Shown: positions 39,401 to 52,261 of the stretch, one piece after another
Layout of the letters: every line of letters starts with the position of its first letter
Numbering within the stretch: position 1 is the stretch's first letter
Translations under genes and position numbers: made by a program
Notes under the pieces: generated by a model
The model's database searches: none
What the model was told of the DNA's origin: nothing
What the model saw: only the letters and a program-made list of their open reading frames with translations
Origin: Oryzias latipes
Lineage: Eukaryota > Chordata > Actinopteri > Beloniformes > Adrianichthyidae
DNA length: 64,000 nucleotides
Direction of reading: 5' to 3'
Assembly: GCF_002234675.1 (NCBI RefSeq)
Contig: NC_019881.2
Span: 14,369,825 to 14,433,824 of the forward strand

Positions 39401-39444
39401 AAATCTGGACTCGATTGCTCCAACAGACATCTGGACTCCAATTG
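27408..39444 (-). CDS. cacna2d4: cacna2d4, 3' part (voltage-gated calcium channel alpha-2/delta-4)
   Basis: Alpha-2/delta subunits are extracellular, GPI-anchored auxiliary subunits that traffic Cav channels; alpha-2/delta-4 serves photoreceptor synapses. Twelve exons join in frame: 39444-39383, 34325-34311, 34001-33957, 33668-33606, 31586-31516, 31029-30954, 30857-30805, 30122-30067, 28575-28455, 28037-27922, 27730-27648 and 27500-27408. This gives the last 283 or so residues of a protein usually near 1,130. The blocks [37 protein letters not shown] and [19 protein letters not shown] fit CACNA2D4 better than CACNA2D3 from memory. The C-terminus [16 protein letters not shown] looks like a GPI signal. 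Many cysteines are kept. The intron at 27,731-27,921 is AT-AC. The 15-nt exon at 34,311-34,325 may be optional. Upstream exons are not in view. Confidence 0.93.
27731..27921 (-). other. U12-type AT-AC intron of cacna2d4 (191 bp)
   Basis: The intron starts ATATCCTTTG, an exact match to the U12 5' splice-site consensus. It ends CCCTTGACCCTGTTCAAC, with a CCTTGAC branch-site match about 11 nt before the terminal AC. Removing it joins GTC AAA T to AT AAT GCA, restoring EVKYNASVKC, which matches the family. No GT-AG alternative keeps the frame. Confidence 0.9.
29265..29550 (-). repeat. Inverted, internally deleted copy of an unnamed dispersed repeat
   Basis: Read on the minus strand it matches the repeat at about 50,680-51,165: ACATAGTTTCT...AGAGCGG, GAGCAACCCTGCCCCCCCTTCC, CTTTATACATGTCCTTCATC and AGAAAAATGCC...AACATGTTAA. 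The central part is missing. It lies in the intron between cacna2d4 exons 30067-30122 and 28455-28575. Confidence 0.65.
31590..33600. other. cacna2d4 intron
   Basis: About 2 kb, AT-rich, with a TAAA-type tract near 32,135-32,178 and an ATCAA repeat near 32,370-32,389. The 98-codon plus-strand frame at 32,473-32,769 has no recognisable motif. Confidence 0.5.
34311..34325 (-). CDS. cacna2d4: Candidate 15-nt microexon of cacna2d4
   Basis: CCA AAT GAC ACT GAT (PNDTD) is bounded by AATTCCTCAG and GTAAGTAAAT, both strong splice sites. Both neighbours are in phase 0, so inclusion or skipping keeps the frame (ITAQ-PNDTD-CSAV or ITAQ-CSAV). It lies just before the cysteine-rich C-terminal part. Confidence 0.65.
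34326..37173. other. cacna2d4 intron, first part
   Basis: AT-rich intronic sequence with no other exon recognised on either strand. Confidence 0.45.
37174..38036. mobile_element. DNA transposon with TAAGGC...GCCTTA ends (about 860 bp)
   Basis: The left end TAAGGCCCCATTTACAATGC and the inverted right end TAAGGCTGCATTTACACTGC are terminal inverted repeats. Subterminal ATCGGATT words recur in both halves. The 159-codon minus-strand frame at 37,532-38,011 shows no transposase motif. The target duplication could not be defined. This is a common non-autonomous fish element type, and the superfamily is not assigned. Confidence 0.75.
38057..38510 (+). mobile_element. LTR-like unit (possible solo LTR)
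   Basis: It starts TGTCAGAGGTCAG and ends GTTCTTGTGACA, so the ends are TGTCA/TGACA. An AGTATACTTAAG possible TATA region lies near 38,197-38,208, and AATAAA at 38,462-38,467 sits about 45 bp before the end. The layout is that of an LTR. No matching target duplication was found (AACAG versus AATAA), and no second LTR or internal region adjoins it. Confidence 0.5.
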
Positions 39445-42139
39445 CTTAAAAACAGAAACAAAATAGGATATCTATATAAAAAACACTAGTTTCCAATTCA
39501 CAACAGCATTTTCCAATAAATCACTTAGTTTTGTTTTTTTTAATCAGTGGTGTTAAAAAGAGGAAAACATTGGTTTACAAGTTAAATTGTCTACATCAGA
39601 GAAAATGAAATCAGAAACATTTTTTATTCCAGACAGATAACAGACAAAACAAACATTTTATTATCGTAGCAATATATCTCGGCTCATTTTCAAACAAGGA
39701 AAGGAAACTTCTTATTCAGATATTTAAAAAAACAAACAAACAAACAGTAAGTGAGCAACTATAAGCCTCTGAGCGTGGACAGAATTGTATCTAATTTTAG
39801 CCTCTATGTGTGGACATGTGTACACAACATAGTTCTCTAAGACACCATTATGCCTAGAATTAGTTTGCATGTCTTATGAGCACATACACCCAGCAACAGA
39901 GTGACTGCTGAAGTCAGCTTAGGGCTGCATGTCCGTCAGCACTTTAGTCAGCAACGTAACATAAAAACAGGATCCGTAATTGCACAAGTTCTTAGTGCAC
40001 ACGCACCGTATATGTGCGCATGCACAACAAAAAACACGCTCTGTAAAGGAAGATATGACACTTCATATTAGCGTCAAAGACTCAGCATTTTTTCTTCAGG
40101 CGTGCTCAGTGAAGTCACTCAGGAAAAATCTCCACAGTGCTCACAATGCACAACTTGAAAATGACTGCACACAACCCTGCACACATGCATTACCTCACCC
40201 ACAATGATCCCATGTGCACATGTTTTGCAAAGCAACACAGCATGACACAAATGATTTATCTAGTTTTTCCTTTTGAGCCCTAGAATCAATTAAATCTGGA
40301 AAAGTTCAGTGTGTGTGACAAGTATACAACTATGCATGCTCACACTCGCTCCTTTGACAAATTTATACTCAATTAACTTTATGTGCAATTTCTGGGATAA
40401 GCGTGTTCATCAAGGAGAGCTCATCTTCTTAAAATATATAAAAGAAGGCAAAAACATCATCTGCATTTGCCATCTCTATGCTGCATTTAAATTAAAGTGA
40501 CTTTTTTTCTCTATTTTTCATTGATTGCAAACGTTTCTGTCTGACATTTTATTAAATTACGTAATATGCTAGGCTAAAGAAATTTGACTATTTAGAGGAA
40601 ATTGTTTAGAGGAAATTAGAGACACACATTTTTTCCCCCGAAAGCTATAAGGAGAGGTGGTCAAAGAACTGAGCCTTTGTTTGTGAAATGCTGCAAGGTG
40701 ATGTCCATATCGCAAGTCCTCATCAAAAGAAAACTGCAGTAGCTCACGTCCGCTGCATCTGCAGAATTGCTTTGTATCTATCTCATGCGTCACCATTTCA
40801 TCTGCTCTGTGTAAAATCAGCACTGCTGCTAAGTTGAGGTTGCAATTAGCCTGTTACACAAAACAAGGTGTTTGGCTGATCAAAGGGTTGTTTAAGTTTT
40901 AAATCTCTAGGAAAGCCACCTAAAAATGTCCCTTTAAAGGGGCTTTTGGCTGTTCCCTTAAGAGTCTTCATGACTGATCTGCTGTTTTTATCACATCAAA
41001 GAAAAAATAGGAATCCATGTGAAATAATCATCTTTTGTGTTTCTGTCTAAAATAATCCATCTTTGCTATGAAGAGATTCAAGGCCTTGGTCATTTCTGTG
41101 AGAAGGGTTTGAAAGCCATAATAGAGGGCAGCAGTAATCTGCCTTCTCTGCCCCTTGGAGCTGGAAGCTGATAGGCCACATCTAATTAAAACCACCACAA
41201 TGATCCCTGCATTTGTGTGTGTGTGTGTTTCAGTGTAGTAGACGTCTTTTTCATTATAAGTTTGCACAGCTTGCAAGCATTTAGCACTTGGCACAGGTTT
41301 AGCATGCATTCAACTGCGATCACAAAGACATGCATGACCTTTCGTGGATGCAGCTAAGAATATCTCCACTTCTGAGTTAGTTTGTGTGTGCGTGCAAACA
41401 TATGCTTGGTGCTCCCAAACTGAGATACAATTAGTTGGGGCTGCCAATCACAGCACAGCATGTTTTCAACAGAAAATGAATAAATAAATGAATGAATACT
41501 TTTTTTTACTGGATCTAATAAGTTATAACTCTGATGAGGCAGAGGTGTGGCAGACAGAGGGATGGGAACTGTCACTGACTGCATAAAAGACTGAACCAGG
41601 CACACATTGCTTGATTATCATAGGACCTGCTGGTTTTTGAGTGTTCATGCATTCTCACAACAGATAATCAGAGAAAAGCAAATATCAAGGCACAGATTTT
41701 TAAGGGTTGCTTGCAAACGTTTCCTCAACTTAGCCAATACTTTAAGGTATTTTTAACTTTTTTTACTAAATCTGTGCAGTACCAGCCTCCTTCAGGTTCG
41801 TGAGCAGCTGCACGCGCTTCCAGTTTTCAGTGCCAGCCTAAAAACCTTTTTTTGCAAAGCCGGCAAAAAGTAACTGCATGACTTCAGTTTGTTCTCTGTT
41901 TTTGTAGTGTTTCCTCATTAATTTTGTACTGTGATCTCCATCACAGCCAGTTGGTTTTCAAGTGGCACACAGAAATGTAATCTTTTGGCTGCTCCTTATT
42001 TTTTTTTTTACATACCGTTTAGTACTGCAGACTGTGATTGTACCTAGGAACATGTAACATGTAATAACATGTGTAAGTCTAACTGTTACAAATGATCTAA
42101 AAGCTCATAAACAATGCGACATGAGTATAAAAAAGACGA
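39445..42139. other. Start of the long cacna2d4 intron
   Basis: AT-rich, with a short TG tract near 41,216-41,228. Neither an upstream cacna2d4 exon nor a plus-strand gene was recognised here. Confidence 0.45.
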
Positions 42140-42682
42140 ACTTTCATGCAGCGTTCACATCGGGCTCGGACACGCTGGTTTGATCCACTGCCTCCAGTGA
42201 AAAGTCCATGGGCCTCTAAGGGCTTCCATGTTCGAAACTCTCATGTTAAATTTAACCTCCGCAAGTTTTAAGTCAATTTTACAACTCTACGTACAAAACG
42301 CTTGGCCTTTGAATAATAAACCAGTCGAACTTTGACCAATCAGGGACTCAGATTTGGTAGGGATGTGTCAGTAGCGACCTCTTCAAAAGTGCCAACTGGT
42401 ATAAACGTTGTCATAAAGGAGAAATTAATAATTGTGGTTTGTGCTATGACACCAGGTCTTTCATATATCGGAATAGAGCTGTGAAAGAAAAAGTCTGGAG
42501 CAAAATTCGCGAGATTTGCACCACTTTTTTGCACCAAGCCTCTTCCAACTGTAGGTGGCGGACATGCACTAGTATCGAGTAGCGACAGTCCAGTGTGGAA
42601 CCGTATGCTAAAAGCCTGTTAATGAACCTGTGGTCAGTACACTCTTGAATTCGCCACACAAGCCCAGTGTGTACATAGCTTT
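42140..42682. mobile_element. MITE family B, copy 1
   Basis: It begins ATGCAGCGTTCACATCGGGC and ends near CCCAGTGTGTACATAGCT, imperfect inverted termini. The interior matches copy 2 at 55,378-55,907: TTGACCAATCAGGG...CAGATTTGGTAG, then AAATTCGCGAGATTTGCACC and CCTCTTCCAACTGTAGGTGG. Confidence 0.7.
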
Positions 42683-45600
42683 AAAGAAAGTGAGAACTTA
42701 ACTTCATACTAAAAGAACACCACCTATGCATACAGAAACCTTCCAAAGGCAAGATATGATGAGAAGGAGTCAATATGTCTATCTGCAAGTCAAGTTAAAA
42801 GCAAACTGTTGGCAGTATTATCAGAGACTGTCGTATATTTTTTATTTTTACAATTCATTATGTTTTTTCAAAAATGTAACTAATACTTAATTTAGCATCT
42901 TTGCTTAAAAGGCAGAGAAAATCCTGCCATCCATTTTTCATCAAGCTTGCAACTGCTTTTAAATTGATAACCTAAAAATATGAGACATCCAATGGAACTG
43001 GCTGATAGATAGACGAATCAAACTAGTGTCAAAGATTCCGGAGTAAAAAACTAAATATATGGGAAGTCACAGTATAAATTGAACTGACACAGTTGCTAAG
43101 TTGCAAAGCACAGAAGGGGGAAAATAGGGCTCACAGCAAAGAGGTCACAAGAGACAGAGGCTGTCAACGGAAGTGGGAGCAGAGAGTAAAAAGAAGTATG
43201 TCAGCACAGACAGAACAATGTAATCAAGGCAACAGATTATTTCGTGCAGTGGAGTCATAAGGCACAGGGGGAGACTGATGAATAAAGAGACGCAAAGAGA
43301 GAGATGGAAAAGGTTAAGGCCTGTTAGATAGTCAAAAATATAATCAACTGGAAAGCCTGTTTTGGACAAGTTGTGGCAATTTGTGGTAAAGCTTTTTAAA
43401 TGAAATGATTGTTTCTGTGTTTGTGTGACAGTTGAGATGTCTCGTCTATAATCTATTGATTCCGACCTTCTTTTACTTCTGTAGCTTACAGAACATGTTA
43501 CCTTACTTTTCAGGTTCATTTTAATTTAATTATCACAAAAGTATCTGTAGAAATTATGATTAAAAAATGACATTTAGTCTTGTTTGTAGTTAGTGTACCT
43601 AAAATGATGTCTAGATTACTCTAATTCTGAACAAATGTAAGACTGTCTTTCTCTTCCACATCTTTTTCTGCTGCGTTTTCTAGTACAAAAAACAATAGAC
43701 AAGCAAGTTAGAGATTTCTCCTTTTATTTGAAATCTGTTTATTATGTTCTTCAGCTAGTCTCAAAATCGAATAAACATAAATTACAGTTTGCAGATTCAT
43801 GTTTTAAAAAGTAATCATACAGATAGTAAAGAAAGAAAGTACGATAAAATCTTTCACAGTTCCTTGTATTTCTTTAGTGATTTAAGATGTTACTGCTACT
43901 TTCGGCTTGTTGCTGTCTAACATCCCATCTGCAAACTCTATTCTCTGCACCAGAAATCTACAACATATTTTACAGAATTAAAATAAATAAAGCCTAATAC
44001 TATATTGCTGTCGTGTCTTAATTTTCTTTTACACAGTTTGTCCTAAGTTCTTTTCTTTTCTTTTCTTTTCACAAATTCTGGTTTTGTCTTTGCTGCCATC
44101 CTCCTGGTATTTTTCGTTTTCCTTGTTGTACTCTGGTCATAAATATAATTATTTTTTAACAGTGGTAATTTAATAAGCTTCTTCTAACAACCAAATTTTC
44201 GATTTATCTACAATAGGAGGATGTAGTGGTAAAAATGTTCTGTGTTCATAAATAGTAAACTTTTGCTGTGATGCTGTGAGCCTTAATTGGGTTGGTGGGA
44301 AAATCCCTAAAGTCTGTATTTCCCCCCCCCCCCCCGTTTTTCCATTTCCTTACATGAATTTTTCCAATTTTGCTCAAGAAAAATGTATCTCTACCACAAA
44401 AAAACAGAATAGTATTTTAAACCCAGATGCCAAAAATGACTTTTTGTGTTTTCTACCTCAACAGAAACTTTGACTTGCATTCAACAAAGGTGAAGATGTT
44501 GCCAGGCAACACACTTTTGATCAAGCCAAGAAGGGAGTCATTTTTATAAAATGTCGTATATTCAAAAAAGAAAAAGAAAATCTTTACGACCTGATTCTAT
44601 GATTAGACCAAAAAAAAAAAAAAAAAACCTTTACATCCAAACAGACACAACGACATTCATAAATACTGATGCACAAACACACACACACACAGGCAGGAAA
44701 TGAAAACACATACAATCTCCAACCGTGGGCCCATTTAAAGCCCAAAACCTGAGCATAAAATTATTTGTAGGTGTTTATATTAAAAAAAAAACTGGCACTT
44801 TGCAAAAAGAAAAAAAAAATGTAACCTCTAACCCTGTAACCCTAAAATGGAGTTCAAGCTGTTTCTGTGAGGACTTTCAGTTTTGAAAGACCAAGCACTG
44901 CTCTGTTCAATACCTGCAATGACATCATGTTACCAAAGCAACAGGAGAGAGCAGAGACTGAATGACAATGTGATAACTGCGTCTCTTTTTTTTACTTCAA
45001 AAATACAAATACAAGAAAAAGAAGGAAGTCGTCAACACAGCACTGAACTGGATCACACTGCAAAGATGTTTATTCTAGGAAATAAAGGCCAAACAAACAA
45101 CAACAAAAAAACATATCAAAATGACCATTCAAATTGGAAATTTGAAGGATGCATAATAAGTTGTTTCTCTTTGGTCATGATTCCCAACAGATGATGCAGC
45201 AGAGAAGTCCAAAAGCAGTTGTGATCTTAAAGGTGACACAATCAAAGTATTAGATTAAATGCGTGACCTGCTTTTTAAAAATGGAAATAAATATTGACAT
45301 TGAGAGTACACATGCAGGAACTTGTAAGCCAGCAGAGCCCACCTTAACTTAACCTAGTTTTTGAGCTCTCTTGAGTGGCTCTTTATAAGGCCCACTCACT
45401 AAATCATTCATAACGGAGAAACAGGAAAAAACATGTAAGGGGAAAAGATGAACAAAAACTGTGGTGCTGTCTTTTGTTCTGGACAAGCTCAAGTAGTTTT
45501 ATTGTAACAAACTATTTTATTTAAAATTATTTTTTAAAGAAAGTAAATAATCTTCTAAATCCAAGGAAACAGGATTGTTTGTAGTTTTATGATTGTGATG

Positions 45601-46479
45601 TTCTAGTATTCTACTCAACAAACCCCACAGAAATATAGTTTCCTCTCGATGGGTGCACGATATATTGTTTAATTTAGTTTACAAATACTTCATTAATCCC
45701 CGTTGGAGCTGGATGTCCTAATTGCAGCAAGCACTGGTCTGAATTCAGCCTGTGGCTCTTTGCAATATGTCAGTCTTTAAAAGGCCATCAATGCCCCCAA
45801 AATGTCTTAAAAAATAGCAACAGACGAAATCAGATTAAAAAAGAGGAACAGATATGAATCAAAATCCTGAGGGAAAACAACATTGCCTGTTTTACCCGCA
45901 CTCCAAGAAAATTGTATAGGAAGAAAAAATTAGAAGCGTACCCCCAATTGTTTGTTTAAGGGGCATTTAAACAAAACAGAAGACTCTGGGGCAGCCAGGT
46001 GATCCACTAACAACTGATTAAATGCAGCAGATAAAAAGAGACATTTCTACAAGGTTCAAACCAAAAATGTTGCTCAGAGTTTCTAGCAACAACAAAAATG
46101 AAGTCAAGCAAGAAAGCAGGTCTGACAGCAAAAAAACATCCAAAGTCAAAACCGACACAGATCTCATCCAACCAAAAAAGAATTTTAAAATGGCTAAAAA
46201 TGCCAACCAACAGTATCAAAAAGAAGACTAAAAACCAGGAAAAGTGCGAGAAGGTGTTACGTAAGAATCCAGAGATGGAAAAGCACAAACTGAGGGAACA
46301 TGTTTGGATGGCACAAAGCCTGCCTATGTTTGCTAAAAAAAACCATGATTGTTTTATATAAAATAAACAAACTCTGCCATGATTTACTATTGTTTAGTGA
46401 TTTTATTATTTAAAATAGTGAATATTTATTTTCCTTTTGGGCCATAATTTATATCATCAAACTAAAAAATTAAATTTTT
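42683..46479. other. cacna2d4 intron, middle part
   Basis: No gene recognised. Homopolymer runs include C near 44,324-44,335 and A near 44,610-44,626, plus a small CA tract near 44,676-44,690. A TTTTC repeat lies near 44,048-44,070. Confidence 0.4.
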
Positions 46480-46830
46480 ATCTTGTTACATTCCAACATC
46501 TTTTAATTCTGATTAGGCTGTTTTTAGCCAAAATAAAAAAAAACTGTGTTGTTTTAGGACATTTATGTTGAGCGGCAGCAGTTCACTAGAAATTCACCTC
46601 TGAGTTGGGAGCGGGACTGTTGGCATGGAGTAAGCCTGCCCCCATTCCCCATAATCCATCTGTTTACGTGCTCTCCTGTTAGCTTACAGCCCTTCACAAC
46701 CAAAAATTACCGGCGCAACAAAATTGGCGAGCAATATCAGAGCTATCAAGCTGTACAGTTTTGAGCCAGATGCCAGCTCGGATGAGGAAAAGAAAGACGT
46801 TATTGGATCTATTGTTGTTATTGTCACTAC
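46480..46830 (+). repeat. Unnamed dispersed repeat, copy 1
   Basis: Shares AGAAATTCACCTCTGAGTTG, GCGAGCAATAT and GAGCCAGATGCCAGCTCGGA with the copies at 50,560-51,165 and 60,495-61,325. It lacks the distal third. The class is unknown. Confidence 0.7.
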
Positions 46831-47860
46831 TTGTTTTTCATTTATGATTTTTATTTAACTTTTTCTCGACCTTTCACATTTCTCTTTTTTCTTTCTATCT
46901 CTCTTTTTCTCGGCTGGCTGTCTCACTCAGTCTCCTTCTCTTTTCTTGGAAGTCCCACTTAACCATCTGTCTGTCTGCCTGGGATATATTTTGGCACTTT
47001 AAAAAAATTCAACTTGTGATGAATAAATGAGTCTTTCCGAGCAGAAAACATAAAAAGAGATGGCATGCACCAAAAATGCTTCATAACACAGCAGATCTGT
47101 TTTGACAGATCTTAGGGTAAAGACAAATGTTCCACTGAAAGTTGGCTTCACGGAACTATTACAGATTAGTTCTTCTTTGTATCGTGAATAAGATATGACA
47201 ATAAATAAGCTTCTGTTGATATGCTGTTGATATTGAGGTCTGGTGAAAACTTTCTATTTTCCATGACTGGTGGCGGATGAGGATGATCTACTGCTCTGCA
47301 TTTTTTAAATCAAATTTAGATGACTTGTGTACTGAGGCGGTAAAAAGAGTTATTTATTACCTTGGAGTAGAAGTAGAGAGTTGTTTTGGCCTATCTTTCG
47401 ATCTGATAAATATTCCTCAGATTCATGTGTCCTTAATAAAGATGCAGCAAATGATATACAATAATACACAGTACCTTATGATCACAAGAAAGTGATCAAC
47501 TATCCATGGTAAATGCAAAATTGTGGACGGTGAGTTAAGACACTAAACGCTGTTAAATTACCTGTAAAATGTGGTTTATCCAGTAGATAACAAATTACCA
47601 AAGAGCCCAAGAGCTAAATCATATTCTTAATTGATCATGTATAAAAATACAATTTACTTTCTCTATTGTCATTACGTACATAACATTGTGGATATATCTA
47701 ATAATCTTTCAATTTATGGACTTTTTTATGTGTTTAATGTTAAATGTTCAACTGAAGCTTGCGCTAAAAAATATAAACAAGTATAAAACCCTGCTGGAAG
47801 AAGCAAACAATTCTTTAAATGATGCTGCTTAATAATTATCAAATGTAAATATTAAAGAAT
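46831..47860. other. cacna2d4 intron
   Basis: AT-rich, with a CT-rich patch near 46,860-46,960. No feature recognised. Confidence 0.35.
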
Positions 47861-47861
47861 A

Positions 47862-48114
<253 letters not shown>

Positions 48115-48119
48115 GTACT

Positions 48120-48640
48120 ACTTCCCCTACCGTTGCAATCACCACAGGTGTGCCCCAGGGCTGTGTCCTGGGGTCCCAGTGGAGATCTACCTTCTTACCT
48201 TTCTTATCCATCTTCTGTCAACATCACGTATATTTTCACTGTTATGCAGATGACACCCAGCTATACATTTCCATCAAAAGGAACTCTACTCTTCCACCTG
48301 CTTTTCTTTACCAGCTGCCTTCTTGCAGTAAACTATTCCTTCATTCCCCCCCTCTCCACAGGTTAAGAGTCTGGGTGTCATCATGAATAGCAATCTTTTC
48401 TTCACTTCTAATGTCAAAGACATCATCCGGACTGGCTTCTTACACCTCCTGAACATACATCATCTTCACCCTTATCAGAGCCCTCAGTCCACTGCTGTAC
48501 TGGTTGCATCACTTCCTGTCTAGTTTATTGCAACTCACTCTTGTTTGGGCTCCTGCAAAAAACTCATTGGTTCGAAACTCTGCCACCCACATCATCACTC
48601 AGACTCCCTTCTTCCATCACATCACACCTATTTTGTCTGA
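48120..48640 (+). mobile_element. Degenerate L2-like LINE reverse-transcriptase fragment
   Basis: Plus-strand frames retain reverse transcriptase motif B ([10 protein letters not shown]), motif C ([13 protein letters not shown]) and the later block [15 protein letters not shown], in the order of L2-clade ORF2. Frame shifts and stops separate the pieces, so it is inactive. The microsatellite lies on its 5' side. Confidence 0.75.
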
Positions 48641-50559
48641 AGAAGTATTCAGTTAGTACACTTCCTGCACTACACGTACATGATCTTTAGTATATTTGAT
48701 ATACTTATACTCAAGTATACTTGATAAAATAAACTTCAAGGATACTACTGATTGTTAAGGGAATACTAATGCTGGTATTTATTTTAGTCTTATTTATAGG
48801 TGTACATTTATTTTTGGTAGACAACACTAACTCCTGTGACTGAACTTTAAACATCTACAAATTCTTTTCTCCTCTGTTAGTGTGAGTCTGTACAGATGGA
48901 TTGTGTCTTGAAGTTAGTTGCCCTCTAAGGGAACTGCTGCTAGAAGTGCCAAACATGCTGGCCAGTGCTGCTGTTAATACAAAGCCTTGGGTCAATTCAT
49001 CTTCGCTGACACTCGCCCAATAGCACAGTAAATTACAGAGCAAGGGAGGTGGCATGGATACGCAGAAAAAACCCCTCTAAGATACAGGGGGCAAAGCTTA
49101 AACACAGTGAGACGTCAGTTGTCATCCATTTAGGGCAACTTATGGCAAATGCAGCCAAAGTTTACATTAATATGCCATTTATTTAGGAGGCCGGTGGAAG
49201 CAGGGACTACAGGGATTTGGAGCCCTAAAGAGCGTAAATGAACCAAGGCTCCTAATGTGATACAAAGAAAAAATTTGCAACAGAAATACTTATTAAAACC
49301 ATAACAAACAGCTGCAAAAGTGAAAAAATATGCTTTCTTCATTTCAGCCATAATCATTGTATTTTTCATAGCATGCATCTCATCCATCAGCAGTATTGGC
49401 CATTAACGTACTTCGGCAAAGAGATGCAGTATGTTTCATTAAGAAGAATATATTTTTTCATTTTTTATTTATAAAACAGACGGGTGTGAAAGATTGCATT
49501 CCGGTTACATCACAGACAGCTGTCATTTCATCCTCTGAGTGCAATGGTGACTGGAAACTGAAGTAAAAATTTAAACACTTGAAATACGAGTATTGCGTGT
49601 ACAAAACCCATTAATGTTGGAAAAGATATAGTGTCCCATTCAAAAAATAGACCTAAAAGCTGTTTGAGTGCTTTAAACTGCGATTTGTAGGGTATTGCAG
49701 AGTCATAAACACATGTGTTATTTGAGGTGTCATTGACATTGAATTCCTAGCACCTCCAAGCAGCGCACTCCTGTCACTCACCTTGGCACTCTGCAGAGCT
49801 CAGTTGGGACTAATTAGATGATTACCTTTTTAGAAATGCATGTGACTGGAAGATACAGTCACACAATCGATTATCAAAGCTGATTGAAAGGATCTGTCCT
49901 ACATAATAATATAGTTAGACAATAAACCGACACAAGCGGTACATTTAGGAGAATTGTATATTTAACTTCCATATTAATTTCACTCCTTCAAGCCAACCAT
50001 CTTTCATAGCATTCATAGAAAAGTGCATCCTGAAGCCTGACAGAAGCTTGCCAAGAATTAAATTCATGACACAAATCCTGCTTAGAGCCTGCATTTGCAC
50101 AGGAAATCAAAGCAGTCTGTGCGAATACCAGGGAGCTGAGCATTCTCCAATTTTAACTGCTGTGAGGTAGTGAATGAAGCACCAAAGTAGATGTACATAA
50201 GTGGTTCATGAAAAAGCTGGGCTGATTTAATTGCATTTTTATTAAGTTGCAAAATGAAAAATAAAAATCAAGACGAAGAAAAAGGTTTGATACCTTTTTT
50301 TTGTCTTGATTGCAGGAAATGTTATTCCTGCTTAATAGTAAGCATTTTCAATTAGTTGCCCTTTTTAAAACCCCTTAAAAGCTTGTTGAAATCGGTTGAA
50401 TACCCCAACATGGAAACATCAGTTCATTGGCAAGATATGTTTATTTCGTTGCCTTCTTGAACAAATTGACAATGAGAGCAGAATCTAATCTCCTATTTTC
50501 CAACAAAAGTGTTTTAATGTATACGTGTATGGTTGTTATTGTCATTGAAGACCCACTAC
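48641..50559. other. cacna2d4 intron
   Basis: No exon, RNA gene or repeat recognised. A short splice-like pair (CTGCAG and AAGGTGAGT on the minus strand near 49,775-49,795) encloses only nine bases and was not accepted. Confidence 0.35.
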
Positions 50560-51165
50560 AAAAATCTTTTTAGGTATTTTAAAGTGCCTTTTAGACGTGA
50601 TTATGTCGTTTATAGCCCCCCCCCCCCCCACACAAAAAAAAGACAAACAACAAAAAACAGTCGCATTCTAGTACATAGTTTCTGAAGAGCGGCTGTAGTT
50701 CATAAGAAATTCATTGATTTTGGGGTGAGACCGTTGGTCTCGGAGCAACCCTAGCCCCCCCTTCCCCTCCCCATTACTGAGAGCTCTCTGTTTACAGGCT
50801 CACAGCCTCTGACACCCTCAACCTAACATTATGGTGCAACAAAAATGGTAAACAATATTGGGGCTATCCAGCCGTAAGAGTTTGAGCCAGATGCCAGCTC
50901 GGACGAGGAAGACGAAGACGAAGATGAAGACATACATGGATCCAGTGGATGCATCAGAATGGAGCAAAGCAGGGAGCTTGTGACCTGCTGATTGTAGCCT
51001 CTACGTCCCAAACACGATATTTTTTTAAAATGCATTTTTGCGTCCGCTCCTAATTCACAACCATTGAATAAAAAAGAGTAAGAAGCTGAATTTTCTTTAT
51101 ATATGTCCTCTATCATGAGAAAAATGCCACAACAACATGTTAAAAACACCAAAAACACAATTTAG
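50560..51165 (+). repeat. Unnamed dispersed repeat, copy 2 (longest)
   Basis: Contains all segments found in the other copies: the GACCCACTACAAAAATC start region, GAAATTCATTGATTTTGGGG, GAGCCAGATGCCAGCTCGGA, GGATGCATCAGAATGGAGCA and the terminal CATGAGAAAAATGCC...AACATGTTAAAAACACC. A C14 run near 50,616-50,630 interrupts it. No terminal repeats seen. Confidence 0.7.
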
Positions 51166-51699
51166 GTCTAAGAAGTTACAACAAAAGAAAAACTGAGGCA
51201 ATCTTCTGCAAAGGTGTTTCGCTTGTATATTTCAGTCCCTTGCTGGTGATTAGGTCTGGTTTAGTTTTTTATGCAAAACCATGGTCTCATTTAAACTCTG
51301 CCAACTGGGCCAAATGATTCACATGCTCATTAACAGCACAATTTGTGTGTATGTGTGTATTCTATGATTCATTCCACGTAAGGCCAAGCCAAGTAATTAT
51401 ATGGTTGTATGCAAACAAACAAAGAATCCCCCCACCAGTTCATGCCTCACACTCCTGTTACACATCACTTTCTGTCTGTCAGTTATGAAAATTGAGAACT
51501 GTCTACACAAACAGTGCTTCATTTTTTTTTTAGGATTCCCAGATCTCAATCTTGCATTTTGATTCCCCCCCATAGTGGGAGTAAATGCACTCAAAGTCTA
51601 CACAAAGACACATGCGCTGGCGTTATGGGAGATGCCACAGGGAACAGAATGAAAATGAAAAGAAGGAAATAAATGGAGGGAGGGGAAAGCCCATTAGTA

Positions 51700-52260
51700 G
51701 AGGGGGATTCTAATCCATAGTGAAATCCACTGTTTCTCTAATTCATTCCTTTTCTGTCTTCCTTCCCATCATACCACCACGTTTTCTGCCTTCGTACCTT
51801 TTCTCATTAGACCAACCACTTCTCCATCTTCTCCATACCACCTCTCCATTTCTATTTTTCCAAATATTAGTTTCAACTGTCTTTCGTATCATCTGTCGCT
51901 CTCTGTTCCACCTCCTTCGTCCCCTCTCTGCCACTGTGGGAGAGCTGCAGGCAGACAGAGGCAGCATACACTAATGTTACTATATTTGACAAGCCACACA
52001 CACACATGCACGACTGCACACACAAACAGAAAAGAAGAAGGGGAGAAGGAGGAGGAAGGGGGCAGCAACACTTAAAGACTCACCGGAAAGCCACACACAC
52101 ACACAGACATCCACGCTCCAACGCGTGCTGACTGCTGGAATCACAAACATAGCGCTACAAAAAGAGGCAGCGCATGACGCCAGCAACCTAACGCTGTTGT
52201 CTCTCTCCCTGAGACACACGCACAATCCCTCCTTTTCCACACAGACTCTCAGACACATTC
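51700..52260. other. Pyrimidine-rich and CA-rich low-complexity region
   Basis: A CT-rich stretch (about 51,730-51,930), then short CA tracts and a purine-rich patch (about 52,030-52,070), just upstream of the plus-strand exon candidate. Open frames on both strands here reflect composition. Confidence 0.5.
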
Positions 52261-52261
52261 G

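Noticed and set aside
49775..49800. A tiny cacna2d4 exon on the minus strand
   Set aside because: Acceptor and donor words enclose only nine bases, with no family support.
51720..52258. Ser/Cys/Val-rich frames in the low-complexity region
   Set aside because: Produced by CT and CA tracts on both strands, with no start context or domain.
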